A stretch of DNA of 36,946 bases. Source: Nostoc sp. CHAB 5836 (GTDB taxonomy: Bacteria; Cyanobacteriota; Cyanobacteriia; Cyanobacteriales; Nostocaceae). Positions within the stretch are counted from its first letter, which is position 1; every line of letters begins with the position of its first letter. Below, piece by piece: positions 24,617 to 33,479 of the stretch. Location: NCBI RefSeq assembly GCF_020829445.1, contig NZ_JAIVFV010000063.1, positions 1-36,946 on the forward strand, read 5' to 3'. A program made the translations under genes and the position numbers. The notes under the pieces are model-generated. The model worked only from the letters and a program-made list of their open reading frames with translations, was not told where the DNA came from and searched no databases.

Positions 24617-25345
24617 TTATTCACTAGGTAGATTATCTGGATCGATGCCCAACGATCGCAAATACTGTGCTAACTGTTCAGCGCGTAGTCGTTCTTGCTG
24701 GGCTTGTTCTTCTGATGTCAAATAGCGATCGCCCTGTTTGTCATACCATGACAATAACTCCTGTGGTATCCCAGCAACCATACCCTGGTATCTACCAATA
24801 CCTAAACCTATTTCTAGCATCCAATAAGGTTCATTTATTTGTAATTTATATTCACCATCCACCAATTTGTACAGTTCAAATGGTTGATGTTGGTCGCGTC
24901 GCCAAAATTCTGGGTTGTAAATTACATAGTACAACACGCCAAGTTTGGCATATATCGCCATTTTCTGATCATACTCACCCCCTGGTGTTTGGGATACCAT
25001 TTCTAATGTGAGTATAGGAACGACACCATTTTCTTCCCAAACTGCGTAACTTGTGCGAGATTTGCCGCCTTTTCTCCGTTCCACTCCCACACTCAAAAAT
25101 GCATCTGGCACTACCGGCACTCTGGGGTTCACTCCTGTAGTATGATACACGGCCATGTCTACGCCAAAGTACCAATCCAGCCGTGTAGCCCATATCGAGT
25201 TTAGTAAAAACAGTAGAATATTGGGCAACAAATTTTGGTTTTCGTTATCCACCGGTGTATCGTCACTACAAGGCAATTCGTCAGTTGTAGGTAACGCATT
25301 TTTGAGATCATTTGACAGCATAGTCGTTGTCTCGATGGCGTTCAA
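24617..25345 (-). CDS. Uma2 family protein, 242 aa
   Basis: This is a second Uma2-family member, of a different subgroup from the one at 2242. Motifs are VVPDAFLSVGV (Asp81), VVPILTLEMVS (Glu115), YDQKMAIYAKLGVLYYVIYN (Lys128) and the C-terminal LERLRAEQLAQYLRSLGIDP-like tail that recurs in this subgroup. The acidic pair and Lys fit the PD-(D/E)XK endonuclease-like fold. The biological role is unknown. It is slightly longer than the average because of an N-terminal acidic stretch. It stands alone on the minus strand between two plus-strand units. Confidence 0.88.
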   Translation of the reverse strand: MNAIETTTMLSNDLKNALPTTDELPCSDDTPVDNENQNLLPNILLFLLNSIWATRLDWYFGVDMAVYHTTGVNPRVPVVPDAFLSVGVERRKGGKSRTSYAVWEENGVVPILTLEMVSQTPGGEYDQKMAIYAKLGVLYYVIYNPEFWRRDQHQPFELYKLVDGEYKLQINEPYWMLEIGLGIGRYQGMVAGIPQELLSWYDKQGDRYLTSEEQAQQERLRAEQLAQYLRSLGIDPDNLPSE

Positions 25346-25445
25346 TTTTTTAATTATAGGCTGAAGGCGCTAGGAGATCAGCTTGGAGAAAAGCAACGTT
25401 GTTATGATAATTAATGCATTAATTGAACTTGCGTCTAATAATAAA

Positions 25446-25466
25446 TAAGTTGGCACAAATAAACCT
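25446..25466. repeat. Solo end of the TA-target MITE family
   Basis: TAAGTTGGCACAAATAAACC closely matches the right end of the element copies at 28363 and 6715. No second end follows, so this looks like a decayed remnant upstream of glyA. Confidence 0.4.
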
Positions 25467-25591
25467 CAAGAGTACGGAGACGATTAATCGCCTCTCTACA
25501 GCAGTTAAAAACCATTGCTCTTGACTGTTATTTAGGTGCTGTATCCAACCAAAATCAGCCGTTGTACAAATTTATCTTAAGGATAATTGAA

Positions 25592-26875
25592 GTGACTAGA
25601 ACTAATTCAGACTTTCTTACCTCCACTGATCCGGCGATCGCGGAGTTAATCAACGACGAACTACAACGTCAGCGAGATCACCTGGAGCTGATTGCTAGCG
25701 AAAACTTTACCTCTGCTGCTGTACTAGCGGCTCAAGGTTCAGTACTGACAAATAAATATGCCGAGGGATTACCTGGTAAACGCTACTATGGCGGTTGTGA
25801 GTTGATCGACAAAATCGAACAACTAGCGATCGACCGCGCTAAAAAGATATTTGGTGCTGCTCATGCGAATGTACAACCCCATTCTGGCGCCCAAGCCAAT
25901 TTTGCAGTGTTCCTATCGCTGCTGCAACCAGGGGACAAAATTATGGGGATGGATTTGTCTCATGGGGGACATCTTACCCACGGTTCCCCTGTAAATGTCT
26001 CAGGTAAGTGGTTCCAAGTTAGCCACTACGGCGTCAGTCAACAAACAGAACAACTTGACTATGACCAAATTCGGGAGCTGGCGCTGAGGGAGCGTCCGAA
26101 GCTACTGATTTGTGGCTATTCGGCTTATCCTCGGATAATTGATTTTGAAAAGTTCCGTAGCATTGCTGATGAGATTGGTGCTTACTTACTCGCCGATATT
26201 GCTCACATTGCTGGTTTAGTTGCCAGTGGTCTTCATCCCGACCCAATTCCTCATTGTCATGTGGTGACAACAACTACCCATAAAACTCTACGTGGCCCTA
26301 GAGGTGGTTTAATTTTGACTGGCGACGCAGAACTAGGTAAAAAGCTAGATAAATCCGTTTTTCCTGGCAGCCAAGGCGGGCCATTGGAACACGTCATTGC
26401 TGCTAAGGCAGTAGCTTTTGGAGAAGCACTCAAGCCTGAGTTTAAAACCTATTCTGCCCAAGTGATTGAAAATGCTCGTGCTTTGGCCGAACAACTCCAA
26501 AACCGGGGGTTAAAATTAGTGTCTAATGGCACTGACAATCATTTAATCCTGGTAGATTTACGTTCTGTCAGTCTCACTGGTAAGCAGGCAGATCAGCTAG
26601 TCAGTACTGTGAATATTACTGCTAACAAGAATACTATTCCCTTTGATCCGCAATCGCCATTTGTTACCAGTGGATTGAGGCTAGGTTCGCCAGCAATGAC
26701 CACCCGGGGCTTAGGAGTAGCAGAATTTACCGAGATTGGAAATATTATTAGCGATCGCCTACTTTCTCCAGATTCCGACATAGTAACCCAAGATTGTCGG
26801 CAAAGGGTGGCTGTATTGTGCGATCGCTTCCCCTTATATCCTCACCTGGAAATTCCTGTACCAGCACTAGCCTGA
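25592..26875 (+). CDS. glyA: Serine hydroxymethyltransferase
   Basis: GlyA converts serine and tetrahydrofolate to glycine and methylene-THF using PLP, in the cytosol; it feeds one-carbon metabolism and in cyanobacteria also photorespiratory carbon. The GTG start (VTRTNSDFL) is chosen because AAGGA lies 8 bases upstream; a TTG 30 bases earlier would overlap that site. The 427-residue protein has [24 protein letters not shown], the PLP site [14 protein letters not shown] with Lys231, and [13 protein letters not shown]. The cinA gene follows across a heptamer repeat. Confidence 0.96.
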   Translation: MTRTNSDFLTSTDPAIAELINDELQRQRDHLELIASENFTSAAVLAAQGSVLTNKYAEGLPGKRYYGGCELIDKIEQLAIDRAKKIFGAAHANVQPHSGAQANFAVFLSLLQPGDKIMGMDLSHGGHLTHGSPVNVSGKWFQVSHYGVSQQTEQLDYDQIRELALRERPKLLICGYSAYPRIIDFEKFRSIADEIGAYLLADIAHIAGLVASGLHPDPIPHCHVVTTTTHKTLRGPRGGLILTGDAELGKKLDKSVFPGSQGGPLEHVIAAKAVAFGEALKPEFKTYSAQVIENARALAEQLQNRGLKLVSNGTDNHLILVDLRSVSLTGKQADQLVSTVNITANKNTIPFDPQSPFVTSGLRLGSPAMTTRGLGVAEFTEIGNIISDRLLSPDSDIVTQDCRQRVAVLCDRFPLYPHLEIPVPALA

Positions 26876-26880
26876 GATGA

Positions 26881-27104
26881 TAGTTAGGAGTTAGGAGTTA
26901 AGAGTTAGGAGTTAAGAGTGATGAGTTTTAAGTTTTGAACTCCAAACTCCAAACCCCAAACTCCAAATTCCAAACCCCAAACTCCAAATTCCAAACTCCA
27001 AACTCCCAACTCCCAACTCCCAACTCCAAACTCCAAACTCCAAACTCCCAACTCCTAACTCCTAACTCCTAACTCCTAACTCCTAACTCCTAACTCCTAA
27101 CTAT
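26881..27104. repeat. STRR heptamer repeat filling the glyA-cinA gap
   Basis: Seven-bp units fill nearly the whole 237-bp gap. The first part is GAGTTAG/GAGTTAA; the longer second part is AACTCCA, AACCCCA, AACTCCC and finally AACTCCT. The two parts are complementary, so the transcript can form a long hairpin ending 8 bases before the cinA ATG. Confidence 0.9.
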
Positions 27105-27112
27105 TCCTTCCA

Positions 27113-28363
27113 ATGAGTGCAGAAATTATTTGTGTTGGTACTGAACTGTTGCTAGGAGATATCCTCAACGGCAATGCTCAATTTTTAGCGCAACAATTAG
27201 CGCAGCTAGGTATCCCCCACTACTATCAAACAGTGGTTGGGGATAATCCAGAACGGTTGAAGCAAGTTATAGAAATTGCTATTTCCAGAGCGCAAATTCT
27301 CGTTTTCACTGGTGGACTCGGCCCAACACCAGATGACCTCACCTGCGAAACCATTGCTGATTTTTTTAAAGTCCCCTTGGTAGAACGTTCTGATATCATC
27401 GAAGACATAACCCAAAAATTCGCCCAACGTGGTCGGGTTATGTCACCAAGTAACCGCAAACAGGCTTTAATTCCCCAAGGTGCAGAAATTCTCCCCAACC
27501 CCACTGGAACAGCACCCGGTATTATTTGGCAACCGCGTCCTGAAATCACGATTTTTACCTTTCCCGGTGTACCCAGTGAAATGCACCCGATGTGGGAAGA
27601 AACAGCCGTGCCATTTCTCAAAAGTCAAGGTTGGGGTAAAGAAATTATTTACAGCCGAAGTTTAAAATTTTGGGGTATTGGTGAATCTGCTTTGGCGGAA
27701 AAAGTTGCTTCCTATTTAAAGTTGCCAAATCCCACAGTAGCACCTTATGCAGGTAAGGGGGAAGTAAGATTGCGAGTCTCTGCTAAAGCAACTTCAGAAG
27801 CAGCAGCAGAAGCCCTAATTGCGCCGATTGAGAAACAAATTAAAGAAATCGCTGGACTGGATTTTTATGGCATCAATGATAATACCCTTGCTTCCGTGGT
27901 TGGTCAGTTGTTGCGTGCATCAAAAGAAACGCTTTCGGTGGCAGAATCTTGTACTGGTGGCGGTTTAGGGCAAATGTTGACTGAGATTTCCGGGAGTTCT
28001 GATTACTTTTGGGGTGGAGTAATTTCTTATGACAATTCGGTAAAGGTTGGACTACTGGGGGTTAACCAGGAAGATTTAGATAAATTTGGGGCGGTAAGTG
28101 CTACCGTTGCAGAGCAAATGGCTGTTGGGGTAAAAACCCGCCTTGCAACCACTTGGGGATTGAGTATCACTGGTATTGCTGGCCCAACTGGAGGGACAGA
28201 TACTAAGCCAGTAGGTTTAGTTTACCTTGGTTTAGCTGGGCCAAAGAATGAAGTGGCAAGTTTTGAGTATCAGTTTGGTGCAGTGCGAGGTCGAGCTTTA
28301 ATTCGTCATCTGAGTGCGAATGCGGCGTTGGATAATCTGCGGCGGAAGTTGTTGACGAGGTAA
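27113..28363 (+). CDS. cinA: CinA-like protein (ADP-ribose pyrophosphatase / NMN amidase)
   Basis: The 416-residue two-domain protein has an N-terminal MoaB/MogA-like domain (EIICVGTELLLGDILNGNAQ, VFTGGLGPTPDDLTCETIAD, FTFPGVPSEMHPMWEE) and a C-terminal CinA domain from about 260 (LSVAESCTGGGLGQMLTEIS, SGSSDYFWGGVISYDNSVK, GIAGPTGGTDTKPVGLVYLG). Family members hydrolyse ADP-ribose and deamidate NMN in pyridine-nucleotide recycling, and in some bacteria the gene is induced with competence. The active-site Ser of the amidase domain lies in AESCTGG. There is no clear Shine-Dalgarno, since the ATG directly follows the heptamer repeat. Its stop codon has been changed from TAG to TAA by a MITE. Confidence 0.95.
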   Translation: MSAEIICVGTELLLGDILNGNAQFLAQQLAQLGIPHYYQTVVGDNPERLKQVIEIAISRAQILVFTGGLGPTPDDLTCETIADFFKVPLVERSDIIEDITQKFAQRGRVMSPSNRKQALIPQGAEILPNPTGTAPGIIWQPRPEITIFTFPGVPSEMHPMWEETAVPFLKSQGWGKEIIYSRSLKFWGIGESALAEKVASYLKLPNPTVAPYAGKGEVRLRVSAKATSEAAAEALIAPIEKQIKEIAGLDFYGINDNTLASVVGQLLRASKETLSVAESCTGGGLGQMLTEISGSSDYFWGGVISYDNSVKVGLLGVNQEDLDKFGAVSATVAEQMAVGVKTRLATTWGLSITGIAGPTGGTDTKPVGLVYLGLAGPKNEVASFEYQFGAVRGRALIRHLSANAALDNLRRKLLTR

Positions 28364-28514
28364 GTAAGTTGGCGCGAAAAAACCTAAATATGTTACGAAA
28401 CGTAAATAGGCTTAAAAACCCTTGTAAATGACGAAGGACAAATGACAAATACTTCGACTTCGCTCAGTACAAGTGACAGCCTTAGCCAGTTAGCTTTAAT
28501 TGCGCCGACCTACT
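28363..28514. mobile_element. 152-bp TA-target MITE (copy D) at the cinA stop codon
   Basis: The orientation is opposite to copy A: AGTAAGTTGGCGCGAAAAAACC at the left, TTACGAAACGTAA, GACAGCCTTAGCCAGTTAGC, and the right end complementary to AGTAGGTCGGCGCAATTAAAG. TA flanks both ends (28361-28362 and 28515-28516). Joining the flanks gives AGG TAG GAG, so the original stop was TAG. Confidence 0.8.
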
Positions 28515-28602
28515 TAGGAGGGATATTATGTTTGTCAGACAAGTTGTCTGACAAGGGAACTTAACGATGCGAATTAATGCGGGATTATAGCAATCCTAAA
28601 TT

Positions 28603-28916
28603 TGACTTTTCACGGTATCTGGAAAATCTCACTTCTATTTCTCTCTTACTTTAAGGAGAGATACTTTGAATTTCCCCCCTTCCCGTGTCGGGAAGAGGGT
28701 TAGAGTGTTAGAGGTTGTTTGAAAAGTTTTTCACTGTGACTCTAAGCACTTTTCGATCCCCCCTAGCCCCCCTTTGTAAGGGGGGAACCGGAATCAAAGT
28801 CCCCCTTATTAAGGGGGATTTAGGGGGATCGAAAACGTTTTGCTACCAACAAGAGGACTTTTCAAACATCCTCTTAGGTTAATCGTTAGCTTTTCCACAT
28901 AACGTGAAAAGTCAGC
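28603..28916. mobile_element. MITE of the 12051/34525 family, split by a second MITE
   Basis: The outer ends TGACTTTTCACGGTATCTGG and complement of TGACTTTTCACGTTATGTGG enclose the family interior (CTTCTATTTCTCTCTTACTT). At 28711 a second element interrupts it. Without the insert, the outer unit is about 149 bp, matching the other copies. Confidence 0.75.
28711..28875. mobile_element. 165-bp MITE nested inside another MITE
   Basis: The inverted ends are GAGGTTGTTTGAAAAGT and ACTTTTCAAACATCCTC, with TTA as direct repeat on both sides, as expected for an IS5-like 3-bp duplication. The interior forms hairpins (CCCCCCTTTG..AAGGGGGG and CCCCCTTATTAAGGGGG). A solo end, GAGGATGTTTGAAAAGT, is at about 35327. 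Confidence 0.75.
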
Positions 28917-28928
28917 AATCGTGACATA

Positions 28929-29172
28929 CTCCTACACTGACTGAGTACAGTACAGTGTAGGCTTCTCATCCAATCCGGCTATTGCTTAGGAGGCGATGAG
29001 CTTTATTAGAGAGACGGAATGCCCTGCCGCCCCTATTTATTAATTTTAACTTAGATTTGTTCGTTTCCTCCATGTTTACCGACCGCGCTGTCGCATGGGT
29101 CGGTAAACTGTCGTCAACTCACTGGCAATTCATCCCACGCTCCTAAAAGTGAGACGTGGGGCTTCTTGCTGT
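28929..29172. mobile_element. Probable IS200/IS605-type remnant without transposase
   Basis: Three hairpins occur in a row: CTACACTG/CAGTGTAG (28932-28960), TTTACCGACC/GGTCGGTAAA (about 29078-29107) and CCCACGCTC/GAGACGTGGG (about 29133-29158), followed by GGGGCTTCTTGCTGTTTCAG. This 'CCCACG...CGTGGGGCTTCTTGCT' sequence resembles right ends of IS200/IS605 elements in cyanobacteria. No tnpA or tnpB frame is present. Confidence 0.45.
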
Positions 29173-29265
29173 TTCAGCTAAATGAGTTGTGAAATTACTC
29201 GCATTTATCTCTTACTTAAATTTAGATTAGAGAAAGGAAAAGCGATCGCTATCCACAAGACTAAC

Positions 29266-29457
29266 TTATTTTTGTTGGCTAGTTTCTTCTAGACGTTGGT
29301 GCTTCAGGTTTTCCAACTGCTGTAACAGGGAGTCTACCTCTGCTTGTAAATACATCAATTTAGCTTGCTGATCGTCTTGATAATAAGACTTGGTTAACTT
29401 GCTGACCCAGCTTGTCTGGGACTCGCCATCGGAAACACTAGATAAACAAGTAGGCAT
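29266..29457 (-). CDS. Small coiled-coil hypothetical protein, 63 aa
   Basis: The C-terminal half is a strong amphipathic coiled coil (AKLMYLQAEVDSLLQQLENL, KHQRLEE). The N-terminal part is polar (SQTSWVSKLTKSYYQDDQQ). It begins with ATG and is flanked by AT-rich DNA; I do not recognise a named family. The protein-like composition in a region otherwise rich in repeats favours a real gene, though it has no operon partner. Confidence 0.6.
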   Translation of the reverse strand: MPTCLSSVSDGESQTSWVSKLTKSYYQDDQQAKLMYLQAEVDSLLQQLENLKHQRLEETSQQK

Positions 29458-30089
29458 CGCTAATTAAATCCACAACTTAACTCACACCATCAGAAATATT
29501 ATAATCATACTTTCTCTTTTCAGATTTATTATAATATTAGATACTTTCAATCAATTAGTCTAATGGATTTGAGGTTCAATCATCAGAGACGGTGATCAGA
29601 AGGGGTTTTTAGGGTGAAAAACGTCCAATTTCAGGGGATCTAGGCCAAGAAACCCTAAAAACGTACAAATAATTTTGGATAATTGATTTTTTGTCAGTCC
29701 CTAATGGCTGTGTTCCTGAGAAAACATGAAATGGTAGGTTTATTTCCGCCGACCTCTACTAGTTGAACTGAAGTCGCCGTGGCGGTTTATGATCAAGTGA
29801 CGACATTCCAAATAAAAGAAAAAGTAGCAAGTTTAACACCTGCACCACGAAAAATAATATTCTTAATAATATCCTTTTGGAATTAAAAGACTGGGAATTG
29901 GCAAAGAAATATTAGACATCTGGTGAAAAAGTAGAGACGTAGCAGTGCTACGTCTCTACAAGGGTTCTGGGTAACGCATATTTCATTTCACCAGATGTCT
30001 ATTGACTTTCGTGCTTTTTTGTACTCTGCACTTACCTATGCCACCCTCTCTAAATATCCGAATCCTTACATTAATAAATTTTAAATATC
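29458..30089. other. Intergenic region upstream of thrC
   Basis: No gene is seen. It contains an inverted pair GGGTTTTTAGGGT/ACCCTAAAAACG (about 29605-29665), a short fused relic TAGGTTTATTT...GCCGACCTCTACT (about 29733-29760) that looks like both ends of the TA-target MITE family with the middle lost, and an 85-bp MITE. thrC promoters should lie in the last 90 bp. Confidence 0.45.
29915..29999 (-). mobile_element. 85-bp MITE sharing its core with the element at 5990
   Basis: The inverted ends are GACATCTGGTGAAA and TTTCACCAGATGTC, flanked by TA (29913-29914, 30000-30001). The core (GTAGAGACGTAGCAGTGCTACGTCTCTAC, AAGGGTTCTGGGTAACGCAT) is the complement of the core of the 5990-6080 element, but the end sequences differ. 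Confidence 0.75.
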
Positions 30090-31181
30090 GTGACTTTGAG
30101 CCTGTCTGCTGCTAAATCTCATCGCCAACCCTGGCCCGGACTGATAGAAGCCTATCGGGAATACTTGCCTGTCAGCGAAAAAACACCGATTGTCACTCTG
30201 TTGGAGGGCAACACACCTCTAATACCAGTGCCAGCGATCGCAGAACGTATTGGCAGACAAGTGCAGGTTTTTGTAAAATATGACGGTCTAAATCCCACCG
30301 GTAGCTTCAAAGACCGAGGGATGACTATGGCAATTTCCAAGGCCAAAGAAGCAGGGGCAAAAGCAGTAATTTGTGCCAGCACGGGTAATACCTCAGCCGC
30401 CGCCGCCGCTTATGCTAGGCGTGGGGGCATGAATGCTTTTGTACTGATTCCCGACGGCTATGTGGCGCTGGGCAAGTTGGCACAAGCATTACTCTATGGT
30501 GCAGAAGTATTGGCAATTAAAGGTAATTTTGACCAAGCACTAGAAATTGTCCGCCAGATGGCCGAAAGCTATCCGATAACTTTGGTGAATTCCGTCAATC
30601 CCTACCGTCTAGAAGGGCAGAAAACAGCAGCCTTTGAAATAGTCGATGTGCTGGGTGATGCCCCAGACTGGGTGTGTATTCCCGTGGGCAATGCCGGAAA
30701 TATTACAGCATATTGGATGGGCTTTTGTCAATATCATCAAGCCAAAAAGTGCGATCGCTTACCCAGGATGATGGGATTCCAAGCCGCAGGTGCAGCCCCT
30801 TTAGTACACGGTCAACCGGTCGCCCATCCCGAAACCCTAGCGACAGCAATTCGCATTGGCAACCCTGCTAGTTGGGAGTTAGCGATCGCAGCCCAAACCG
30901 CAAGTCAGGGGAATTTCTACGCCGTTACCGATGCCGAAATTCTCGACGCTTATCGACTTTTGGCAGCATCAGAAGGTATCTTCTGCGAACCTGCTAGCGC
31001 CGCTTCTGTAGCTGGGTTGTTGCAGGTGAAAGACCAAATTCCCACAGGAGCGACAGTGGTTTGTGTCCTTACAGGCAATGGTTTAAAAGACCCGGATACA
31101 GCCATTAAGCACAATCACAGTCAATTTCAACAGGGTATTGCAGCAGAATTGGGCGCGGTAGCTGAGGCAATGGGATTTTAG
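30090..31181 (+). CDS. thrC: Threonine synthase
   Basis: ThrC is a PLP enzyme that converts O-phosphohomoserine to threonine, the last step of threonine synthesis. The GTG start (VTLSLSAAK) follows AT-rich sequence; the length of 363 aa is normal for the short bacterial form. PLP-binding Lys74 lies in [11 protein letters not shown]; the phosphate-binding stretch is [15 protein letters not shown], and [12 protein letters not shown] and [18 protein letters not shown] are further fold-type II landmarks. Downstream is a convergent coiled-coil gene separated by a 25-bp heptamer repeat. Confidence 0.95.
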   Translation: MTLSLSAAKSHRQPWPGLIEAYREYLPVSEKTPIVTLLEGNTPLIPVPAIAERIGRQVQVFVKYDGLNPTGSFKDRGMTMAISKAKEAGAKAVICASTGNTSAAAAAYARRGGMNAFVLIPDGYVALGKLAQALLYGAEVLAIKGNFDQALEIVRQMAESYPITLVNSVNPYRLEGQKTAAFEIVDVLGDAPDWVCIPVGNAGNITAYWMGFCQYHQAKKCDRLPRMMGFQAAGAAPLVHGQPVAHPETLATAIRIGNPASWELAIAAQTASQGNFYAVTDAEILDAYRLLAASEGIFCEPASAASVAGLLQVKDQIPTGATVVCVLTGNGLKDPDTAIKHNHSQFQQGIAAELGAVAEAMGF

Positions 31182-31207
31182 GAGTTGGGAGTTGGGAGTT
31201 GGGAGTT
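31182..31207. repeat. Heptamer repeat GGGAGTT
   Basis: Three to four tandem GGGAGTT units lie in the 24-bp gap between the convergent thrC and coiled-coil gene ends. Confidence 0.75.
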
Positions 31208-31667
31208 ATTTCTCTCCCTCTGCTCTCCCTGCTCGCTCGCGTGTCAAGCTATCAATAGCATCACCCAAGGCAGTAGTAAGGCTATTGCGGGTTTGGGCGT
31301 GGTTGTCCTGCTCAGTTTTCAAAGCTTGTAAGAGGCGATCGCGTTCTTTAATCACGGCGATGAGTTTAGCTTGCAAATCCTCCACAGATTTTAGTTGTTC
31401 TATTTCTTGTTGGATAGCTGTGACTGGTGTAACAGCTATTGTCTCTACCTCAAAACCTTGGAGTTTATGTAAATCTGCCTTGAGGGATGCGATCGCCTGT
31501 TGGGAGAGTTGGGCATCTGTGCGGCGTTGTTCTGCCTCTGTGTTATAGAGCTTGCGCCATTTTTGGGCACTTTCCCAAGCAGCATCGCGATCGCTCTGAA
31601 GTCCCGCCATCTGCTCTTTGAGTACCTGGATTTCTGTCAGCCACTGTTGTGTTAAATCTTGATTCAT
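31206..31667 (-). CDS. Coiled-coil hypothetical protein, 153 aa
   Basis: Nearly the whole protein is predicted coiled coil (EIQVLKEQMAGLQSDRDAAW, SLKADLHKLQGFEVETI, AIQQEIEQLKSVEDLQAKLI, ERDRLLQALKTEQDNHAQTR). There is no signal peptide, catalytic motif or named family that I recognise. The start is ATG. It is convergent with thrC. A structural or scaffolding role is a guess from composition only. Confidence 0.75.
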   Translation of the reverse strand: MNQDLTQQWLTEIQVLKEQMAGLQSDRDAAWESAQKWRKLYNTEAEQRRTDAQLSQQAIASLKADLHKLQGFEVETIAVTPVTAIQQEIEQLKSVEDLQAKLIAVIKERDRLLQALKTEQDNHAQTRNSLTTALGDAIDSLTRERAGRAEGEK

Positions 31668-31680
31668 AAATAATATAGTT

Positions 31681-31724
31681 AATGGTCATTAGTCATTAGT
31701 CATTAGTCATTAGTCATTAGTCAG
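31681..31724. repeat. Heptamer repeat TCATTAG
   Basis: Five to six tandem units of TCATTAG/GTCATTA lie in the divergent gap between the coiled-coil and YihY genes. Confidence 0.85.
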
Positions 31725-31836
31725 AAACTCTCTCCCCACTCCCCACCCAGTATTGTTGCGGTAAAAAGATAGATGCGATCGCTACGCAAAATTTGGCAAA
31801 GTAGCTAAGGAACCCAACCAGTTTTTACTCTAAATC

Positions 31837-32736
31837 ATGCCAAAGCCTCGCTTTTTCCGCTTTTTTCGCCACCTCAATTGGCGCACACTCAAAAAAACTT
31901 TTGCTAGGACAATTGAAAGGCGACTTTTGGGACTAGCTTCGGAAATTGCCTTCAATGCCATGCTATCCCTGTTTCCAGCAATTCTTGCTATCTTCACAGC
32001 CATTGGCTTATTGGCAGAATCTTTACAAAACACCTTTAAACAACTGGCGGTGCAACTAAGCCAAGTCCTACCTGAACAAGCCCTGGATCTGATTCGTGAT
32101 TTTGCCACTACAGAAATTACCAACTCCAAAAACAGTAGTTTGTTTTCTCTGAGCTTTGTATTAGCAATTTGGACTGCTTCTGGGGCGGTGAGTACCGCGA
32201 TGACAGCCCTCGACCAAATCCATCAAATTCCTTCAGAAAACATCCGTCCCTTTTGGAAAGCCAAGCTCGTCTCTCTGGGATTAACGGTCGGTACTATGTT
32301 GCTTTTGATGTTGGCTTCTTTCTTAGTGTTTATCAGTGACTGGCTATTGGGAATGGTAGTGAACCAAAATGACTCTTTGATCTTCTTGTTGCATCTTTGG
32401 CAGTTGTTACGCTGGCCTTTAGCTTTAAGTATTGTTGCTACCGCCTTTAGCTTTGTCTATCGTTATGGCCCAAGCAAGTGGAACTCAGGGACGCCAATGA
32501 TGCCTGGAGCAATTTTAGCAGCTGTTTTCTGGGCAATATTGTCTGCCCTATTTCGGCTTTATGTGGCAAATTTTGGGAATTATAATAAAGTCTATGGTGC
32601 TGTAGGGGCTGTGATAGTTTTAATGCTCTGGCTGTCGATGAGCGCTGCTGTTGTGTTAATCGGCGACCAGTTGAACGTGATTGTGGGCGAAGATATGCGC
32701 CCAAAAGCACAGCCGCAATCTCACGAAAAATATTAA
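31837..32736 (+). CDS. YihY/virulence factor BrkB family membrane protein
   Basis: The 299-residue inner-membrane protein has about six hydrophobic helices: IAFNAMLSLFPAILAIFTAIG, the SLSFVLAIWTASGAVSTAM segment, LGLTVGTMLLLMLASFLVF, LRWPLALSIVATAFSFVYR, MMPGAILAAVFWAILSALF and AVGAVIVLMLWLSMSAAVVL. Family hallmarks are A.E.AFNA.LS.FPA, YRYGP and the NFGNYNKVYGA block. The family was once labelled RNase BN, which is not supported; the transport or envelope function is unknown. A DUF4112 gene follows 85 bp later on the same strand, and the two may be co-transcribed. Confidence 0.9.
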   Translation: MPKPRFFRFFRHLNWRTLKKTFARTIERRLLGLASEIAFNAMLSLFPAILAIFTAIGLLAESLQNTFKQLAVQLSQVLPEQALDLIRDFATTEITNSKNSSLFSLSFVLAIWTASGAVSTAMTALDQIHQIPSENIRPFWKAKLVSLGLTVGTMLLLMLASFLVFISDWLLGMVVNQNDSLIFLLHLWQLLRWPLALSIVATAFSFVYRYGPSKWNSGTPMMPGAILAAVFWAILSALFRLYVANFGNYNKVYGAVGAVIVLMLWLSMSAAVVLIGDQLNVIVGEDMRPKAQPQSHEKY

Positions 32737-32821
32737 TTAGTAAATCCTGAGAAAACTTTTGACAAATCTCAGTAGGGGAGTAAAATATCAACGATTCAAT
32801 ATAAAATTAGCGATCGCCTTC

Positions 32822-33328
32822 ATGTCTGATTCTCCTCCTCGATTTTCGATAATTGAACCTGATACCAAAGCACCCACCTTGAAGCGCCTGCGTCAGTTAA
32901 GCCGGCTGCTGGATAATGTTATTACTATTCCTGGCACGCAGATCGGTTTTGGTCTAGATCCAATTTTAGGACTCATACCGATTGGTGGTGATTTTTTGGG
33001 AATCATGTTTTCTAGCTACATCATCCTAGAAGCAGCGCGGCTGGGTGTATCTAGAGCCACTTTAGGCAAAATGGTTTTGAATGTGATCATTGATGGCTTG
33101 GTAGGTGCTATCCCAGTTTTGGGAGACTTTTTTGATTTTGCCTGGAGAGCTAACACTAATAATATTAAGCTCTTGGAAGAGTACTTAAAATTTCCCAGCC
33201 AGCAAAAGAGTGCAGATAGGTGGTTTATCTTTGCGGTTTTGGCCGGATTGTTGCTAATTTCCATTGTTTTAGTAGCATTGCCTGTGATTCTAATTAGAAT
33301 CCTGTGGAATGCCTTAACAGGTGGTTAA
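32822..33328 (+). CDS. DUF4112 family membrane protein, 168 aa
   Basis: Start ATG (MSDSPPRFSIIE) is preferred over a TTG 63 bases upstream that adds an unconserved-looking segment. Family landmarks are LSRLLDNVITIPGTQIGFGL, DPILGLIPIGGDFLGIMFSS, the LVGAIPVLGDFFDFAWRANT block, and a C-terminal hydrophobic helix (FAVLAGLLLISIVLVALPV). The first two hydrophobic segments with GGD and LGD motifs are typical of DUF4112. Function is unknown; a membrane location is likely. Confidence 0.88.
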   Translation: MSDSPPRFSIIEPDTKAPTLKRLRQLSRLLDNVITIPGTQIGFGLDPILGLIPIGGDFLGIMFSSYIILEAARLGVSRATLGKMVLNVIIDGLVGAIPVLGDFFDFAWRANTNNIKLLEEYLKFPSQQKSADRWFIFAVLAGLLLISIVLVALPVILIRILWNALTGG

Positions 33329-33330
33329 AA

Positions 33331-33425
33331 TAATTCGTAATTCGTAATGACGCTCCTGCGGACGCTCGTTCCTCTCTACCGCAACGCTTTCGCTACCGCT
33401 ACGAAGACAGTAATTCGTAATTCAG
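33331..33425. repeat. Heptamer repeat AATTCGT flanking a hairpin-forming segment
   Basis: AATTCGT units occur on both sides (33331-33350 and about 33410-33422) of GACGCTCCTGCGGACGCTC and CGCAACGCTTTCGCTACCGC, common repeat sequence in cyanobacterial gaps. Confidence 0.55.
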
Positions 33426-33479
33426 TTTGGTAACAGCGATAAAGACAAGAGCCACAAAACCTGCGGCTTGTTAGTTACT

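Noticed and set aside
26881..27104. Possible CRISPR array
   Set aside because: Units are 7 bp, contiguous and without spacers; this is STRR-type tandem repeat.
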